Below, piece after piece: positions 48,534 to 56,323 of a stretch of DNA of 64,000 nt. The notes beneath the pieces were generated by a model. It was given only the letters and a program-made list of their open reading frames with translations, was not told the origin of the DNA and searched no databases. The stretch's first letter is position 1. Each line of letters starts with the position of its first letter. Made by a program: the position numbers and the translations under genes. Source of the DNA: Lapillicoccus jejuensis (GTDB taxonomy: Bacteria; Actinomycetota; Actinomycetes; Actinomycetales; Dermatophilaceae); NCBI RefSeq assembly GCF_006715055.1, contig NZ_VFMN01000001.1, positions 1,116,001 through 1,180,000 of the forward strand, written 5' to 3'.

Positions 48534-49376
48534 GTGACCGGCACCCTCGACGACCTCCGCTCCGTCGAGCTGACCTTCCGCGTGACGTCGGGCCTGCGCC
48601 CGTACGTCGACGCCGAGGTCGGCGGCCTGCCCGTGCGGCTCATGGTCCACGCCAACGCGTCGTTCACGGCGATGGTCACCCACGACGTGGCCCGGCGCGC
48701 GGGCCTGGCACTCGGCCCGGCGGTGCGCGACGGGTACGGGATCAGCGCGGTCGGGCGCCTCGGCGGCCGAGGCCGGACGACGGCGACCGTCGCCGCCCTG
48801 CGGGTCGGCCCGGACGTCGCGCCGGACGTCGCGCTGGCCGTGTTCGACGTGCCGCAGGACCCGCCCGTCGACGGGATGCTCGGCCTCGGGTGGCTGCGCG
48901 AGCGCGCGGTGGCGGTGGACCTCGGCGCGGGGCGGCTGCGCTTCGGCGCCGGGCCGCCGGCGCCGGGGGCCCGGGTCGTGCCGATGGCCTGGGACGAGGA
49001 GTGGGGGGCGTACGTCGTCGCGACGACGGTCGACGGCCGTCCGGCGCGCTTCGTCGTGTCGACGGTGGCGGGGGTGGTCGTCGACGCCGTCGCCGCCGAC
49101 CGGTTCGGCCTCGAGCGGGGACGGCCGCTCGGGGACGACGGCGGGCCGACGGGCACGGTCGTGGCGTCGTCCGCGGTGGCGGGCGGCTGGTCGGTGGGTC
49201 TCGGCGGGGCGTCGTACCCCGTCGCCGGAGGCAGCGTGATGGACCTCTACGCGTACGCCGAACAGGAGCGGCCCGAGCCCGGCCGGGCGGTGGACGGCTT
49301 CCTCGGATGCGACTTCCTGCTCACGTACCAGGCGGTCGTGGACGTCGCAGGCGAGCGGCTCGTGCTGCCCGCGTAA
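48534..49376 (+). CDS. aspartic-protease-fold protein lacking the catalytic Asp
   Basis: 280 aa, with two retropepsin-like halves. First: VDAEVGGLPVRLMVHANASF then TAMVTHDVARRAGL; the usual D-T-G-A-S is H39-A-N-A-S. DGMLGLGWLRERAVAVDLGA is the typical later G-x-L-G strand. Second: ATTVDGRPARFVVSTVAGVV then VDAVAADRFGL, with S-T-V-A-G in place of the motif. DGFLGCDFLLTYQAVVD closes it. Both catalytic Asp are gone, so it is presumably non-enzymatic. No signal peptide. Leaderless. Confidence 0.62.
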   Translation: MTGTLDDLRSVELTFRVTSGLRPYVDAEVGGLPVRLMVHANASFTAMVTHDVARRAGLALGPAVRDGYGISAVGRLGGRGRTTATVAALRVGPDVAPDVALAVFDVPQDPPVDGMLGLGWLRERAVAVDLGAGRLRFGAGPPAPGARVVPMAWDEEWGAYVVATTVDGRPARFVVSTVAGVVVDAVAADRFGLERGRPLGDDGGPTGTVVASSAVAGGWSVGLGGASYPVAGGSVMDLYAYAEQERPEPGRAVDGFLGCDFLLTYQAVVDVAGERLVLPA

Positions 49377-49388
49377 CGCGGACGGCCC

Positions 49389-49649
49389 TCAGCGACCGGA
49401 GCGCTCGCGCTCCTCGCGCCGGCGCCGCGCCTCGGCGACCTTGGCGGCCCGCTCGCGGTCGAGGCGCTCGTGCGGGTCGCCCTGGCCGGAGAGCTGGGCC
49501 GGCCCGAAGAGGTGCATGACGACGTACCGGATCCGCCAACCCAGCCGGTAGGCCAGCGAGAGCCCCTCGTCGTCCTGCGCCACCTTGTCCTCCACCCGAT
49601 CGCCGGCACCTGCGACCGGTCGCGCCGGTCGTGATCGTCCCGGCACCAT
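49389..49649 (-). CDS. small conserved hypothetical protein
   Basis: 86 aa. A central YRLGWRIRYVVMHLFGPAQL segment is followed by a strongly charged helix (HERLDRERAAKVAEARRRREERERSG), given here as a description of residues 60-84. It is probably cytoplasmic. Similar small proteins occur in related actinobacteria, but no function is known to me. Convergent with the aspartic-protease-fold gene, 12 bases away. Confidence 0.55.
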   Translation of the reverse strand: MVPGRSRPARPVAGAGDRVEDKVAQDDEGLSLAYRLGWRIRYVVMHLFGPAQLSGQGDPHERLDRERAAKVAEARRRREERERSGR

Positions 49650-49689
49650 CCTGTCAGCCGTCGGGCCCCCTGTGTCGTCCGGGGAGGCC

Positions 49690-49695
49690 TACGGT
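49690..49695 (+). promoter_or_regulatory. -10 box, leaderless
   Basis: TACGGT, 6 bases before the GTG at 49702. Confidence 0.45.
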
Positions 49696-49701
49696 CGGTC
49701 G

Positions 49702-50022
49702 GTGACGACCGGGGAGACCGACCACGAGGTGACGGTCCCCGACGTCGTCGGCCTCGACGTGGACCTCGCCCGGCGCGTGGCGAGCGACGCGGGTCTCACG
49801 CTCGCGCAGCCCGACCCCGACGGACCGCCCCTGGGCGCGCTGACCTGGGAGCAGGGGTTCGTCGTCCAGACCCAGCGACCGGCACCCGGGACGCGGACCT
49901 GGCGTCACGACTCGCTCGTCATCACGTGGCGGCGCCCCGGTGGTGGTGACCCGTCGGGCGTGCGCGAGCCGCGCCGGCCCGGGCCGCACCACCTGGACGC
50001 GCAGGCCGCGCCGCCGGGGTGA
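49702..50022 (+). CDS. soluble single-PASTA-domain protein
   Basis: 106 aa. HEVTVPDVVGLDVDLARRVA begins a PASTA domain that continues SDAGLTLAQPDPDGPP, GFVVQTQRPAPGT and DSLVITWRRP (about residues 8-80). PASTA domains bind peptidoglycan fragments or beta-lactams and normally stand outside the cell on kinases or penicillin-binding proteins. This protein has no signal peptide or membrane helix, so a cytoplasmic or other role is possible. The tail is Pro/Arg-rich. It ends 10 bases before the dehydratase gene and may share its transcript. Confidence 0.75.
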   Translation: MTTGETDHEVTVPDVVGLDVDLARRVASDAGLTLAQPDPDGPPLGALTWEQGFVVQTQRPAPGTRTWRHDSLVITWRRPGGGDPSGVREPRRPGPHHLDAQAAPPG

Positions 50023-50032
50023 GACTGGTCCG

Positions 50033-50959
50033 GTGGGAGTCACGCGCGAGGACGTCGTCGAGGCCGGCCGCCGGATCGAGGGGCACGTGCGCCGTACGCC
50101 GGTGCTGGGTCCCGGTGCGGGGGACGTCGCCTGGTTCAAGCTCGAGCTGCTCCAGCACTGCGGCGTCTTCAAGACGCGCGGCGCCTTCAACCGCCAGCTG
50201 GTCGGCCTCGAGCGCGGCGAGATCGGACCGGCCGGGATCGTCATCGCCTCCGGCGGCAACGCCGGTCTCGCGCAGGCCTTCGCCGCCCGCGCGCTCGGCG
50301 TCCGGGCGACGGTCGTCGTCCCGGAGTCCGCACCCGCGGTGAAGGTCGAGCGGATCGAGGCGTACGGCGCCCGGGTGCGTCGCGCCGGGGCCGAGTACGC
50401 GGCGGCGTACGTCGCCTCGCTGGAGATCGCCGAGGCGACCGGCGCGGTGGTGGTGCACGCCTACGACCAGCCGGAGGTCGTCGCGGGCGCCGGCACGCTG
50501 GCCGAGGAGCTGCTCGAGGACGTGCCCGACCTCGACACGATCGTCGTCGCCGTCGGTGGTGGTGGCCTGTACGCCGGTGTCGCGGCCGCCGCCCGCGGCC
50601 GGGCCCGGGTCGTCGCCGTCGAGCCCGAGCGGTGCCCGACCCTCGCGAGCGCGCTGGGCGCCGGCGAGCCCGTCGACGTCGCCGTGGGCGGCGTCGCGGC
50701 GGACTCCCTGGGGGCGCGCCGCCTGGGCGGGCTGGCCTTCGCGGCCGCGCAGGAGGAACGGCCGGTGTCGGTGCTCGTCACCGACGAGGAGATCGTCGCG
50801 GCGCGTGACAGGCTCTGGCGCGAGCTGCGGGTCCCGTCCGAGCACGGCGCGGCCGCCGCGTACGCCGCGCTGACGTCGGGTCGCTACGTCCCCGCCGACG
50901 GCGAGCGGGTTGCCGTCGTCGTCTGCGGCGCGAACACCGACCTGCGGACCCTCGCCTGA
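50033..50959 (+). CDS. PLP-dependent threonine/serine dehydratase-like enzyme
   Basis: 308 aa, fold-type II PLP enzyme without the C-terminal ACT domain of biosynthetic IlvA. PLP lysine: CGVFKTRGAFNRQL at about 44-57; cofactor phosphate loop region VAVGGGGLYAGVAAA; substrate loop ASGGNAGLAQAFAA (usual SxGNH/A); FKLELLQHCG lies before the lysine. It probably deaminates Thr or Ser to the oxoacid, but racemase and related activities share this fold. The GTG start is preceded by a weak GACTGG box. Confidence 0.85.
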   Translation: MGVTREDVVEAGRRIEGHVRRTPVLGPGAGDVAWFKLELLQHCGVFKTRGAFNRQLVGLERGEIGPAGIVIASGGNAGLAQAFAARALGVRATVVVPESAPAVKVERIEAYGARVRRAGAEYAAAYVASLEIAEATGAVVVHAYDQPEVVAGAGTLAEELLEDVPDLDTIVVAVGGGGLYAGVAAAARGRARVVAVEPERCPTLASALGAGEPVDVAVGGVAADSLGARRLGGLAFAAAQEERPVSVLVTDEEIVAARDRLWRELRVPSEHGAAAAYAALTSGRYVPADGERVAVVVCGANTDLRTLA

Positions 50960-50984
50960 GGGACCCCGTACGGCGTCCGGAGGG

Positions 50985-51659
50985 TCACTCCCCGCGGCCC
51001 TCCCAGGTCGTCAGGCAGGCGCGGTTGCCCTCCGGGTCGGCGAGGACCCAGAACGCCGGCGCGCGGCCGTCGTCGACGACGGTCCCGCCGGCGGCGACGG
51101 CCGCGGCGATGCGGTCCTGCACGACCTCGGGCGCGATCCGCAGGTCGAGGTGCCACCGCTGGCGCGGCGTCGCGTGCGGGTCGGTGGGCTGGAACCAGAC
51201 CGTCGGGATCCGCCCGGTCGCCTCCTGCAGCTGCAGCTCCCCCGACGCCTCGACGACCTCGGCGTCGAGCAGCGCGGCCCAGAACGGCCGGACCCGCGAC
51301 GCGTCGACGGCGTCGAGGGCGAGCTCGAGGACGCTCAGCCGGTCGGGCCTGGCCGCGGCGCCCGCCTCGTGGGCGAGGGCGCTCACCCTCCGGGCCAGGG
51401 CGACGTCGCGCGCGGTCACGCCACCGGCGTCGTGGCTGTGCAGCCGGACGTCCAGGCGCCCGTAGGCCAGGTCGAGGGCAGGGTGGTGCGCGGCCTCCTC
51501 CGCGGCCGCGGCGACGGCCGCGACGAGGCGGGCCCCCGCCGCGAAGTCGCCGGTGTCGTAGCTGGCGTGCAGCCGGTCGAAGAGCATGCGCCAGTCGGGG
51601 AGGTCCGCGGCCTCGACGTCGCGGGCGGTGAGGACTGTCTCGCGGGACTCGTCGGTCAT
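50985..51659 (-). CDS. pterin-4a-carbinolamine-dehydratase/VOC fusion protein
   Basis: 224 aa. Residues ~20-100 resemble pterin-4a-carbinolamine dehydratase: FAAGARLVAAVAAAAEEAAH then HPALDLAYGRLDVRLHSHDAG and GVTARDVALARRVSALA, with the H-H-P...H-D/H pattern. Residues ~105-222 are a VOC/glyoxalase domain: LELALDAVDASRVRPFWAAL, RWHLDLRIAP and FWVLADPEGNRACLTTW. This two-domain arrangement recurs in actinobacteria; the substrate is unknown and a role in pterin chemistry is uncertain. Convergent with the dehydratase gene. Confidence 0.8.
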   Translation of the reverse strand: MTDESRETVLTARDVEAADLPDWRMLFDRLHASYDTGDFAAGARLVAAVAAAAEEAAHHPALDLAYGRLDVRLHSHDAGGVTARDVALARRVSALAHEAGAAARPDRLSVLELALDAVDASRVRPFWAALLDAEVVEASGELQLQEATGRIPTVWFQPTDPHATPRQRWHLDLRIAPEVVQDRIAAAVAAGGTVVDDGRAPAFWVLADPEGNRACLTTWEGRGE

Positions 51660-51748
51660 CTCCTCAGACTGCCGTACGGCGAGTTGTCAAGCAGATCGTC
51701 GGTCAGGGTGTCGAGAAGTCTGAATTGTCTATTCGGGCGAATCCTGCT

Positions 51749-51777
51749 GTGCAACAGCGGGATTGGCGTGCAACAGC
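51749..51777 (+). repeat. paired GTGCAACAGC direct repeats
   Basis: GTGCAACAGC occurs at 51749-51758 and again at 51768-51777, 19 bases apart, just upstream of the HNH gene. The surrounding 51675-51760 is AT-richer than its neighbourhood. It is a possible regulator site. Confidence 0.45.
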
Positions 51778-51803
51778 CGGGTAGGGCTGTCGGTGGTCGC
51801 GTC

Positions 51804-51809
51804 TAGCGT
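51804..51809 (+). promoter_or_regulatory. -10 box of the HNH gene
   Basis: TAGCGT, 6 bases before the ATG at 51816. Confidence 0.5.
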
Positions 51810-51815
51810 GGGGGC

Positions 51816-53579
51816 ATGGACGAGGACCTGACCCCGGAGCGCGGCGCGGCGGACGCCGCGGCTGCTGGTGCGGGGTCTTGGCGTCGGGTCGGGGACGTCC
51901 TGGGTGAGGCGGAGCGGTGGTCGGCGGGGTTCGGGAAGCAGCGTGACGGCGTCGCCCCTGGTGATCGGGGTGATCTCGGAGCCGAGCGGCTGCTGACCGA
52001 CGCGACCGCCGTGGCGGTGGCGCACCTGCGAGCGGCAGCGGACTCGACGTCGACGTCGCAGGGGTGCCGGCTGTCCACCGGTCAGGTCCTCGCCGGGTTC
52101 GCGGACATCGGGGAGGCGCGGGCGCGGTTGGAGGTGCTCGAGCAGGTCCTGCTCGGGGAGGTCCTCTCGCGCGGCCTGGCCGCGGAGGCGGGATTCTCGG
52201 TGCCAGACTACCTGAGGCAGGCGCTGGGGGCGCGGGCGCCGCTGCCGGAGGTGAACGTGGTCGCGGCCGCGGTGCAGGTCGCGCGGGCCACCGCGGTCCT
52301 CGCGGACGGCTGCGAGCTTGGGGGCGCGTCCCGGGACCGGGTGCCCGGGGCGGACGTGGTGCGGGCGGCGATCTTCTCGACCGCGCTCCCGGTGGGGCGG
52401 GCCGCGCAGATCGTGCGGTTCGCCCAGCAGATCCAGCCCGTCGCGGACGAGGAGGACCTGACGACGTGGGTCGCCGGGTTCGTCGTCGGCGCCTCCGACG
52501 TGCTCCCCGAAGGGTCGACCGAAACGCGCGAGGCGGAGGCGCCGGGGGTGTCCCGCGGCGTGGACGCGAAGCTCCTGGCCCGGCACCTGCGCCAGGCCGC
52601 GCAGGTGGTCAAGCCGGCGAAGGACCTCGAGGACGACGAACGCCGCGCCCGGCTGGCGCGGGCGTTCACCCGCACCGACGGCGGCTGCTCCGCCTCCGGC
52701 CTCGCCTCCTACAAGCTGACCCTGGACGCCGAGGGCGCCGCGATCGTCGACGCCGCCGTCTCCGCCCTGTCCGCACCGCGCCGGTTGCAGGACGGCACCC
52801 TCGAACCGGGCGAGATGAGCGACCCCCGCTCGGCCGCGACCCGCCGCGCCGACGCCCTGCTCGACCTCGTCTCGCGCGCCGTCGCCGCCGGCGGAGGAGA
52901 CCCTGGCGGCAGCAACGGTGGCGGCGCCAGCAGCAGCGGCAGCAGCGGCAGCGGCGGCGGCGGCTCGACCGATGGCCCGACCGGTGGGTCGACCAGCGGC
53001 ACCACGGCTGCGCCGAAGGCGGATGCGGGTGCCGGGACGGGGGCTCATTCGGGCGCGGCTTCGGGCGCGGCTTCGTGGGCGGGCGCAGCGTTCGGGCCGC
53101 GGCCCGGGCTGAACGACAAGGCCCAGCTGCTCGTCACCATCGACCTCGAGGCCCTCACCGGCGCCCTCGACCGCGCCGGCATCACGAGCACCGGCGAGGT
53201 CCTGTCCCCCGCGACCGTGCGCCGCCTGGCCTGCGAAGCCGGGATCATCCCCGCCCTCCTCGGCACCGACGGACAGGTCCTCGACCTCGGCCGCACCAAG
53301 CGCCTCTTCACCCCCGCCCAGCGGCTGGTCGTGTGGCGACGCGACAAGCACTGCACCTACCCCGGCTGCACCGTCCCCGCCACCTGGTGCGACGTCCACC
53401 ACGTCGACTGGTGGTCACGCGGCGGCACCACCGACCGCACCAACGCCGCCCTGCTCTGCCGACGCCACCATACCCACGTCCATCAGCACGACCTGCACGC
53501 CACCGTCACCCCCACCGGCGTCACCTGGCACGCCCCACCACCGACCCCACCACGACCGACACCCCCACTGCGTCGGTGA
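51816..53579 (+). CDS. DUF222/HNH endonuclease-type protein (13E12 repeat family)
   Basis: 587 aa. The DUF222 region spans about 60-330 (for example LSTGQVLAGFADIGEARARL, EVLEQVLLGEVLSRGLAAEA), followed by a Ser/Gly low-complexity linker at ~365-430 and an HNH module near 505-560: CTYPGCTVPATWCDVHHVDW, then WSRGGTTDRTNAALLCRRHH (His-Asn-His and two CxxC-type pairs). This is the actinobacterial 13E12-like family, repeated in many genomes; the role is unknown, perhaps a nuclease of a mobile type. The C-terminus is Pro/Thr-rich. Confidence 0.87.
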   Translation: MDEDLTPERGAADAAAAGAGSWRRVGDVLGEAERWSAGFGKQRDGVAPGDRGDLGAERLLTDATAVAVAHLRAAADSTSTSQGCRLSTGQVLAGFADIGEARARLEVLEQVLLGEVLSRGLAAEAGFSVPDYLRQALGARAPLPEVNVVAAAVQVARATAVLADGCELGGASRDRVPGADVVRAAIFSTALPVGRAAQIVRFAQQIQPVADEEDLTTWVAGFVVGASDVLPEGSTETREAEAPGVSRGVDAKLLARHLRQAAQVVKPAKDLEDDERRARLARAFTRTDGGCSASGLASYKLTLDAEGAAIVDAAVSALSAPRRLQDGTLEPGEMSDPRSAATRRADALLDLVSRAVAAGGGDPGGSNGGGASSSGSSGSGGGGSTDGPTGGSTSGTTAAPKADAGAGTGAHSGAASGAASWAGAAFGPRPGLNDKAQLLVTIDLEALTGALDRAGITSTGEVLSPATVRRLACEAGIIPALLGTDGQVLDLGRTKRLFTPAQRLVVWRRDKHCTYPGCTVPATWCDVHHVDWWSRGGTTDRTNAALLCRRHHTHVHQHDLHATVTPTGVTWHAPPPTPPRPTPPLRR

Positions 53580-53611
53580 GAGGCGTGGCGCGCGGGTCGA
53601 CCCCCGTCCGG

Positions 53612-54427
53612 TCAGGCCGAGGGGGGCGCCAGCCAGCCCGAGGTCGCGCCGAGGACCCTCGACCCGTCGAGGTCGGCGAGCGAGAGACCGACGAACTGGC
53701 GCGCGCTCTGCGACGTCTGCCAGCGGAACCGGTCCTCGTCGCTGGTCACCGCCTCGACGACGGCCCGCGCCGCGTCCTGCGGCGATTGCGCCGACGCGAA
53801 GGCGCCCGCGGTGCGGTCGAGATAGGCCTGCAGCAGGGCGTCGTACGGGCCGGGGTCGCTGTGCTGGACCGACCCGACGAACGACGACGCGACGGCGGCC
53901 GGCTCCACGATGCGCACCTGCACCCCGAACGGTGCGACGACCGGGGCGAGCGACTGCATGAGCCCCTCGACGGCGAACTTCGCCCCGCAGTAGGCGTCGG
54001 CGAACGGCTGCCCGACCGCGCCGCCGACGCTCGTCACGGTGACGACGCGACCACGTCCTCGCTCGCGCATCCCCGGGAGGACGAGGCGGGTGAGCCGCGC
54101 GACGGAGAGGTAGTTGGTCTCGAGCTGCGCCTGCAGGTCGGCGTCGGAGAGCTGCTCCAACGTGCCGACCGCGCCGCGGCCGGCGTTGTTGACCAGGACG
54201 TCGACCTCGCCCACGGCCGCGACGAGGGCTTCCGCCGCGGCGGAGTCCGTGACGTCGAGCGCGCGCACGTCGAGCGTGACCCCGGCCTCGTCCGCGGCGG
54301 CCCGCAGGTCGTCGGCGCGACCCACGTCGCGGACGGTCGCGACGACGTCGTACCCGGCCCCGGCCAGGCCGACGGCGGTGTGCAGCCCGATGCCGCTGGA
54401 GGTCCCGGTGACGATCGCGGTGCTCAT
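53612..54427 (-). CDS. short-chain dehydrogenase/reductase
   Basis: 271 aa, classical SDR. The cofactor motif is VTGTSSGIGLHTAVGLAGAG at 6-25, followed by DVRALDVTD and VDVLVNNAGRGAVGTLEQLS. Catalytic residues: Ser in VTSVGGAVGQ, Tyr-x-x-x-Lys in YCGAKFAVEGL at about 150-160. NADP or NAD preference and substrate are not clear. Divergent from the membrane protein at 54445 with only 17 bases between start codons, so at least one start is leaderless or misplaced. Confidence 0.88.
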   Translation of the reverse strand: MSTAIVTGTSSGIGLHTAVGLAGAGYDVVATVRDVGRADDLRAAADEAGVTLDVRALDVTDSAAAEALVAAVGEVDVLVNNAGRGAVGTLEQLSDADLQAQLETNYLSVARLTRLVLPGMRERGRGRVVTVTSVGGAVGQPFADAYCGAKFAVEGLMQSLAPVVAPFGVQVRIVEPAAVASSFVGSVQHSDPGPYDALLQAYLDRTAGAFASAQSPQDAARAVVEAVTSDEDRFRWQTSQSARQFVGLSLADLDGSRVLGATSGWLAPPSA

Positions 54428-54444
54428 GGGGCGAGTATGGCCCC

Positions 54445-54852
54445 GTGGAGGGTGGGAGCGGGAGCAGCGAGATCCGCCTGCGGATCTGGGGGACCTGGCC
54501 CCGGTGGCGTCGGGTCTGGGCCGTCGTCGGTGCCGTGGTGATCGTGGGCAACACCCTCCTGGGCCTCCTCACCCACGCACCGCGGGGCACGCTCGTCCTG
54601 CGCCTCGTCGTCCTCGCGGTGGCGCTGGGGCTGGCCGTGCACACCCGTCGGACCGTCGTCGTCACCCAGGACGACATCCGGGAGCCCGGGCGCCGACCCG
54701 TGCCGTGGAGCGAGGTCGCGCAGGTGCGGCGACCGACGGCGTTCAGCGACCAGGTGGTCCTGCGGATGACCTCCGGCCGCGAGCGTCAGGTCCAGCTCCC
54801 CGCCCGGCTGGCCCCGGACGTCGCGAGGCTGGGCGGCAAGGAGCTCTTCTGA
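54445..54852 (+). CDS. small membrane protein with PH-like domain
   Basis: 135 aa. Two hydrophobic helices at about 24-42 and 50-65 are followed by a short beta domain, TVVVTQDDIREPGRRPVPWS then EVAQVRRPTAFSDQVVLRM, typical of bacterial PH_6-type membrane proteins. No enzymatic motif. The GTG start has no Shine-Dalgarno sequence. Function unknown. It is convergent with the MocR gene. Confidence 0.62.
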   Translation: MEGGSGSSEIRLRIWGTWPRWRRVWAVVGAVVIVGNTLLGLLTHAPRGTLVLRLVVLAVALGLAVHTRRTVVVTQDDIREPGRRPVPWSEVAQVRRPTAFSDQVVLRMTSGRERQVQLPARLAPDVARLGGKELF

Positions 54853-54881
54853 CTCCACCCGCCCGCCGTCGGCAGCGGCCC

Positions 54882-56258
54882 TCAGCGCCGGCGGGCGGGC
54901 GCCGGGAGCTCCTCGGCGATGAGCCGGACGGCGGCCCGCAGCCGGTCCGGCGGGTTCGCGGCGAACCCCAGCACGAGCCCGGGCGGGCCGTCGGCCCACC
55001 GGTGCGCCCCGAGGGTCGAGACCCGGACCCCGCGCTCCTCGAGGGCCTGCCGCACGGACTCCTCGTCGAGACCCCCCTCGGGCCAGGTCACGACGACGTG
55101 CACCCCGGCGCGGACCCCCGTGACCGTGCAGCCGGGCAGGGTGCGGGACAGCTCTTCGACGAGGGTGTCCCGGCGCAGCGCGAGCCGTCTGCGCTGTCGG
55201 CGCAGGTGACGCTCGTAGTCCCCCGACCCGAGCAGCCGCGCCAGGGTGAGCTGGTCGATCACGGGTGACCCGAGGTCGGCGTACCGGCGCGCGGCGACGA
55301 CGTCCTCGCGCCACCGGTGGGGCACCACCATCCACCCGAGCCGCAGCCCGGGCGCGAGCGACTTCGACATGCTCCCCGTGTGCACGACCCGCTCCGGCGC
55401 CGACCGGTGCAGGGCGACCACCGGGGTGCGGTCGTAGCGCTGGTCCGCGTCGTAGTCGTCCTCGACGACGAGCAGGTCGTCCCGGTCCAGCCGGTCGAGC
55501 AGCCTGCGGCGCCGTTCGCCCGACAGCACCACCCCGGTCGGGAACTGGTGCGCCGGGGTGAGCAGGACGGCGGGGTCCTCGACCCGGTCCACCCGCAGGC
55601 CCTGCTCGTCCACGGGCACCGGGCGCGGTCGCATCCCCCAGTGCCGCAGCAGGTCCACCGCGTTCGGCGAGCCCGGGTCCTCTACCGCGATCCCCCGGCG
55701 GTCGGCGGCGACGAGCACCTGCGCCGTCACGGCGAGGGCCTGGGCCACGCCGGCCGTGACGACGACGGCGTCCGGCGAGACCCGCAGACCCCGGTGCCGC
55801 GCCAGCCAGGCGGCCAGCGCCGTCCGGAGCGCGAGGTGCCCGCGTGGGTCCCCGTACGCGAGGTCCGACGCGCTGGCCGCGGCCAGCGCCTCACGCTGGT
55901 GACGCAGCCACGCCGCCCGCGGGAACGCGTCGAGGTCGGGGCGGCTCGGGCTGAGGTCGAGGACGACGGGCGCCGGGGGCGCCGGCTCCGCGGGCGCGAC
56001 GGGCGCCGGGTGCCGCCGCGCGACGACCGTCCCCGCCCCGGCGCGCGCGGTCGTCAGCCCCTCCTCGGCCAGCTGCCCGTACGCCTCCACCACCGCGCCC
56101 CGGCTGAGGCCGAGCTCGGCGGCCAGCTGCCGGCTCGGCGGCAGCGCCGTCCCCACCGGGAGGCGGCCGTCGGCCGTCGCCGCGCGGAGCCGGTCCGCGA
56201 GCCACACCGCCTTCCCCCCGCGGGGGGCCTCGGCCGCGTCGAGCTGGAGGAAGACCAT
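54882..56258 (-). CDS. MocR/PdxR-family transcription regulator
   Basis: 458 aa. A GntR-type winged helix at ~15-80 (LADRLRAATADGRLPVGTAL then PPSRQLAAELGLSRGAVVEA) is joined to an aminotransferase-like domain from ~105 on. The PLP Lys is in HTGSMSKSLAPGLRLGWMV, with VEDDYDADQRYD and PAHQFPTGVVLS before it. Such regulators sense PLP or an amino compound. It is divergent from an EamA exporter gene with operator-like repeats in the 65 bases between, so it likely controls that exporter. The ATG at 56258 is preferred to an extension of 15 codons. Confidence 0.9.
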   Translation of the reverse strand: MVFLQLDAAEAPRGGKAVWLADRLRAATADGRLPVGTALPPSRQLAAELGLSRGAVVEAYGQLAEEGLTTARAGAGTVVARRHPAPVAPAEPAPPAPVVLDLSPSRPDLDAFPRAAWLRHQREALAAASASDLAYGDPRGHLALRTALAAWLARHRGLRVSPDAVVVTAGVAQALAVTAQVLVAADRRGIAVEDPGSPNAVDLLRHWGMRPRPVPVDEQGLRVDRVEDPAVLLTPAHQFPTGVVLSGERRRRLLDRLDRDDLLVVEDDYDADQRYDRTPVVALHRSAPERVVHTGSMSKSLAPGLRLGWMVVPHRWREDVVAARRYADLGSPVIDQLTLARLLGSGDYERHLRRQRRRLALRRDTLVEELSRTLPGCTVTGVRAGVHVVVTWPEGGLDEESVRQALEERGVRVSTLGAHRWADGPPGLVLGFAANPPDRLRAAVRLIAEELPAPARRR

Positions 56259-56302
56259 TGGTCCAGTAGAACGTGCCCTCGTTGGTTCTTCTCGTCGGAC
56301 CA
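56253..56302. promoter_or_regulatory. MocR-family operator candidate
   Basis: GACCA-T-TGGTC (56253-56263) overlaps the regulator's start codon; TTGGTCC recurs as GTTGGTTC at 56281-56288, and GGACCA follows at 56297-56302. AGAAC and GTTCT are complementary within the same stretch. Both direct and inverted relations are present, as in known MocR binding sites. Confidence 0.5.
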
Positions 56303-56323
56303 CCGCTCGGCCACGGTGGACCC

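Noticed and set aside
52913-53095. Glycine/serine-coding low-complexity DNA as a separate repeat element
   Set aside because: It is the in-frame linker of the DUF222/HNH protein.
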